Shown piece after piece: positions 6,233 to 6,261 of a stretch of 6,261 nt of DNA. Below the pieces are notes generated by a model, which was not told the DNA's origin, searched no databases, and worked only from the letters and a program-made list of their open reading frames with translations. The position numbers were made by a program, and so were the translations under genes. The stretch's first letter is position 1, and each line of letters begins with the position of its first letter. This DNA comes from Candidatus Bipolaricaulota bacterium (GTDB lineage: Bacteria; Bipolaricaulota; Bipolaricaulia; UBA7950; UBA9294), in contig JAGYNL010000198.1 of the NCBI GenBank assembly GCA_018399865.1, forward strand, positions 1-6,261, in the 5' to 3' direction.

Positions 6233-6261
6233 AGCGCGCCGTTTGTCAAGTAAGGGTTTCT

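Noticed and set aside
6182..6253. 23-codon plus-strand micro-ORF starting MDISEYGN
   Set aside because: The reading frame comes from the direct repeat (DISE appears twice). There is no well-spaced ribosome site, so it is probably chance.
6142..6261. Minus-strand frame open from the right edge to a TGA, which might be the 3' end of an upstream gene
   Set aside because: The 39 codons contain only the repeat-derived SEMS doublet and no recognisable domain end. Without sequence to the right it cannot be supported.
1..6261. Search for a novel defence, CRISPR, retron, tRNA or riboswitch element
   Set aside because: No spaced repeat array, reverse transcriptase, RNA-gene fold or known riboswitch core was recognisable by eye. 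The window is a conventional transporter operon.

Overview
This window holds most of one leftward operon on the minus strand. It encodes a complete ABC importer of the peptide/nickel/opine (Dpp/Opp) type, followed by the start of a metabolic enzyme gene that runs off the left edge. Base composition is close to balanced. Most genes have good Shine-Dalgarno sites and short gaps, so the host is a bacterium. The sequence does not fix the phylum: a Chloroflexota, Desulfobacterota or Firmicutes-like lineage would fit, and this is only an impression from protein style.

Layout in transcription order (right to left). 5979-6261 is a non-coding upstream region. It contains a short repeat cluster at the far right edge (13-bp direct repeats around a small inverted repeat), an AT-rich stretch, a weak promoter candidate overlapping a near-perfect 20-bp palindrome, and a strong AAGGAGG ribosome site. 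Next come the secreted solute-binding protein (5978-4422), a gap of about 110 bp with a strong GC-rich hairpin and a second inverted repeat, a DppC-type permease (about 4309-3362), a fused DppD-DppF double ATPase (3346-1277), a DppB-type permease (1263-319), and the first 96 codons of an MmgE/PrpD-family protein (288 to beyond position 1).

How it works together: the binding protein captures a solute outside the cytoplasmic membrane, the DppB/DppC pair forms the channel, and the single fused polypeptide supplies both nucleotide-binding domains. The gaps downstream of the DppC gene are 9-30 bp, so these genes are very probably co-transcribed with the MmgE/PrpD gene. That suggests import is coupled to catabolism of an organic acid or related compound, though the substrate cannot be read from the sequence. 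The gene order (binding protein, C, D-F fusion, B) differs from the common A-B-C-D-F order.

I see no CRISPR array, RNA gene, prophage, toxin-antitoxin or defence gene, and nothing that amounts to a new biological system. The items most worth checking are the unresolved start (possible indel) of the DppC gene, the intergenic hairpin, the operator-like palindrome, and the repeat cluster at the right edge.
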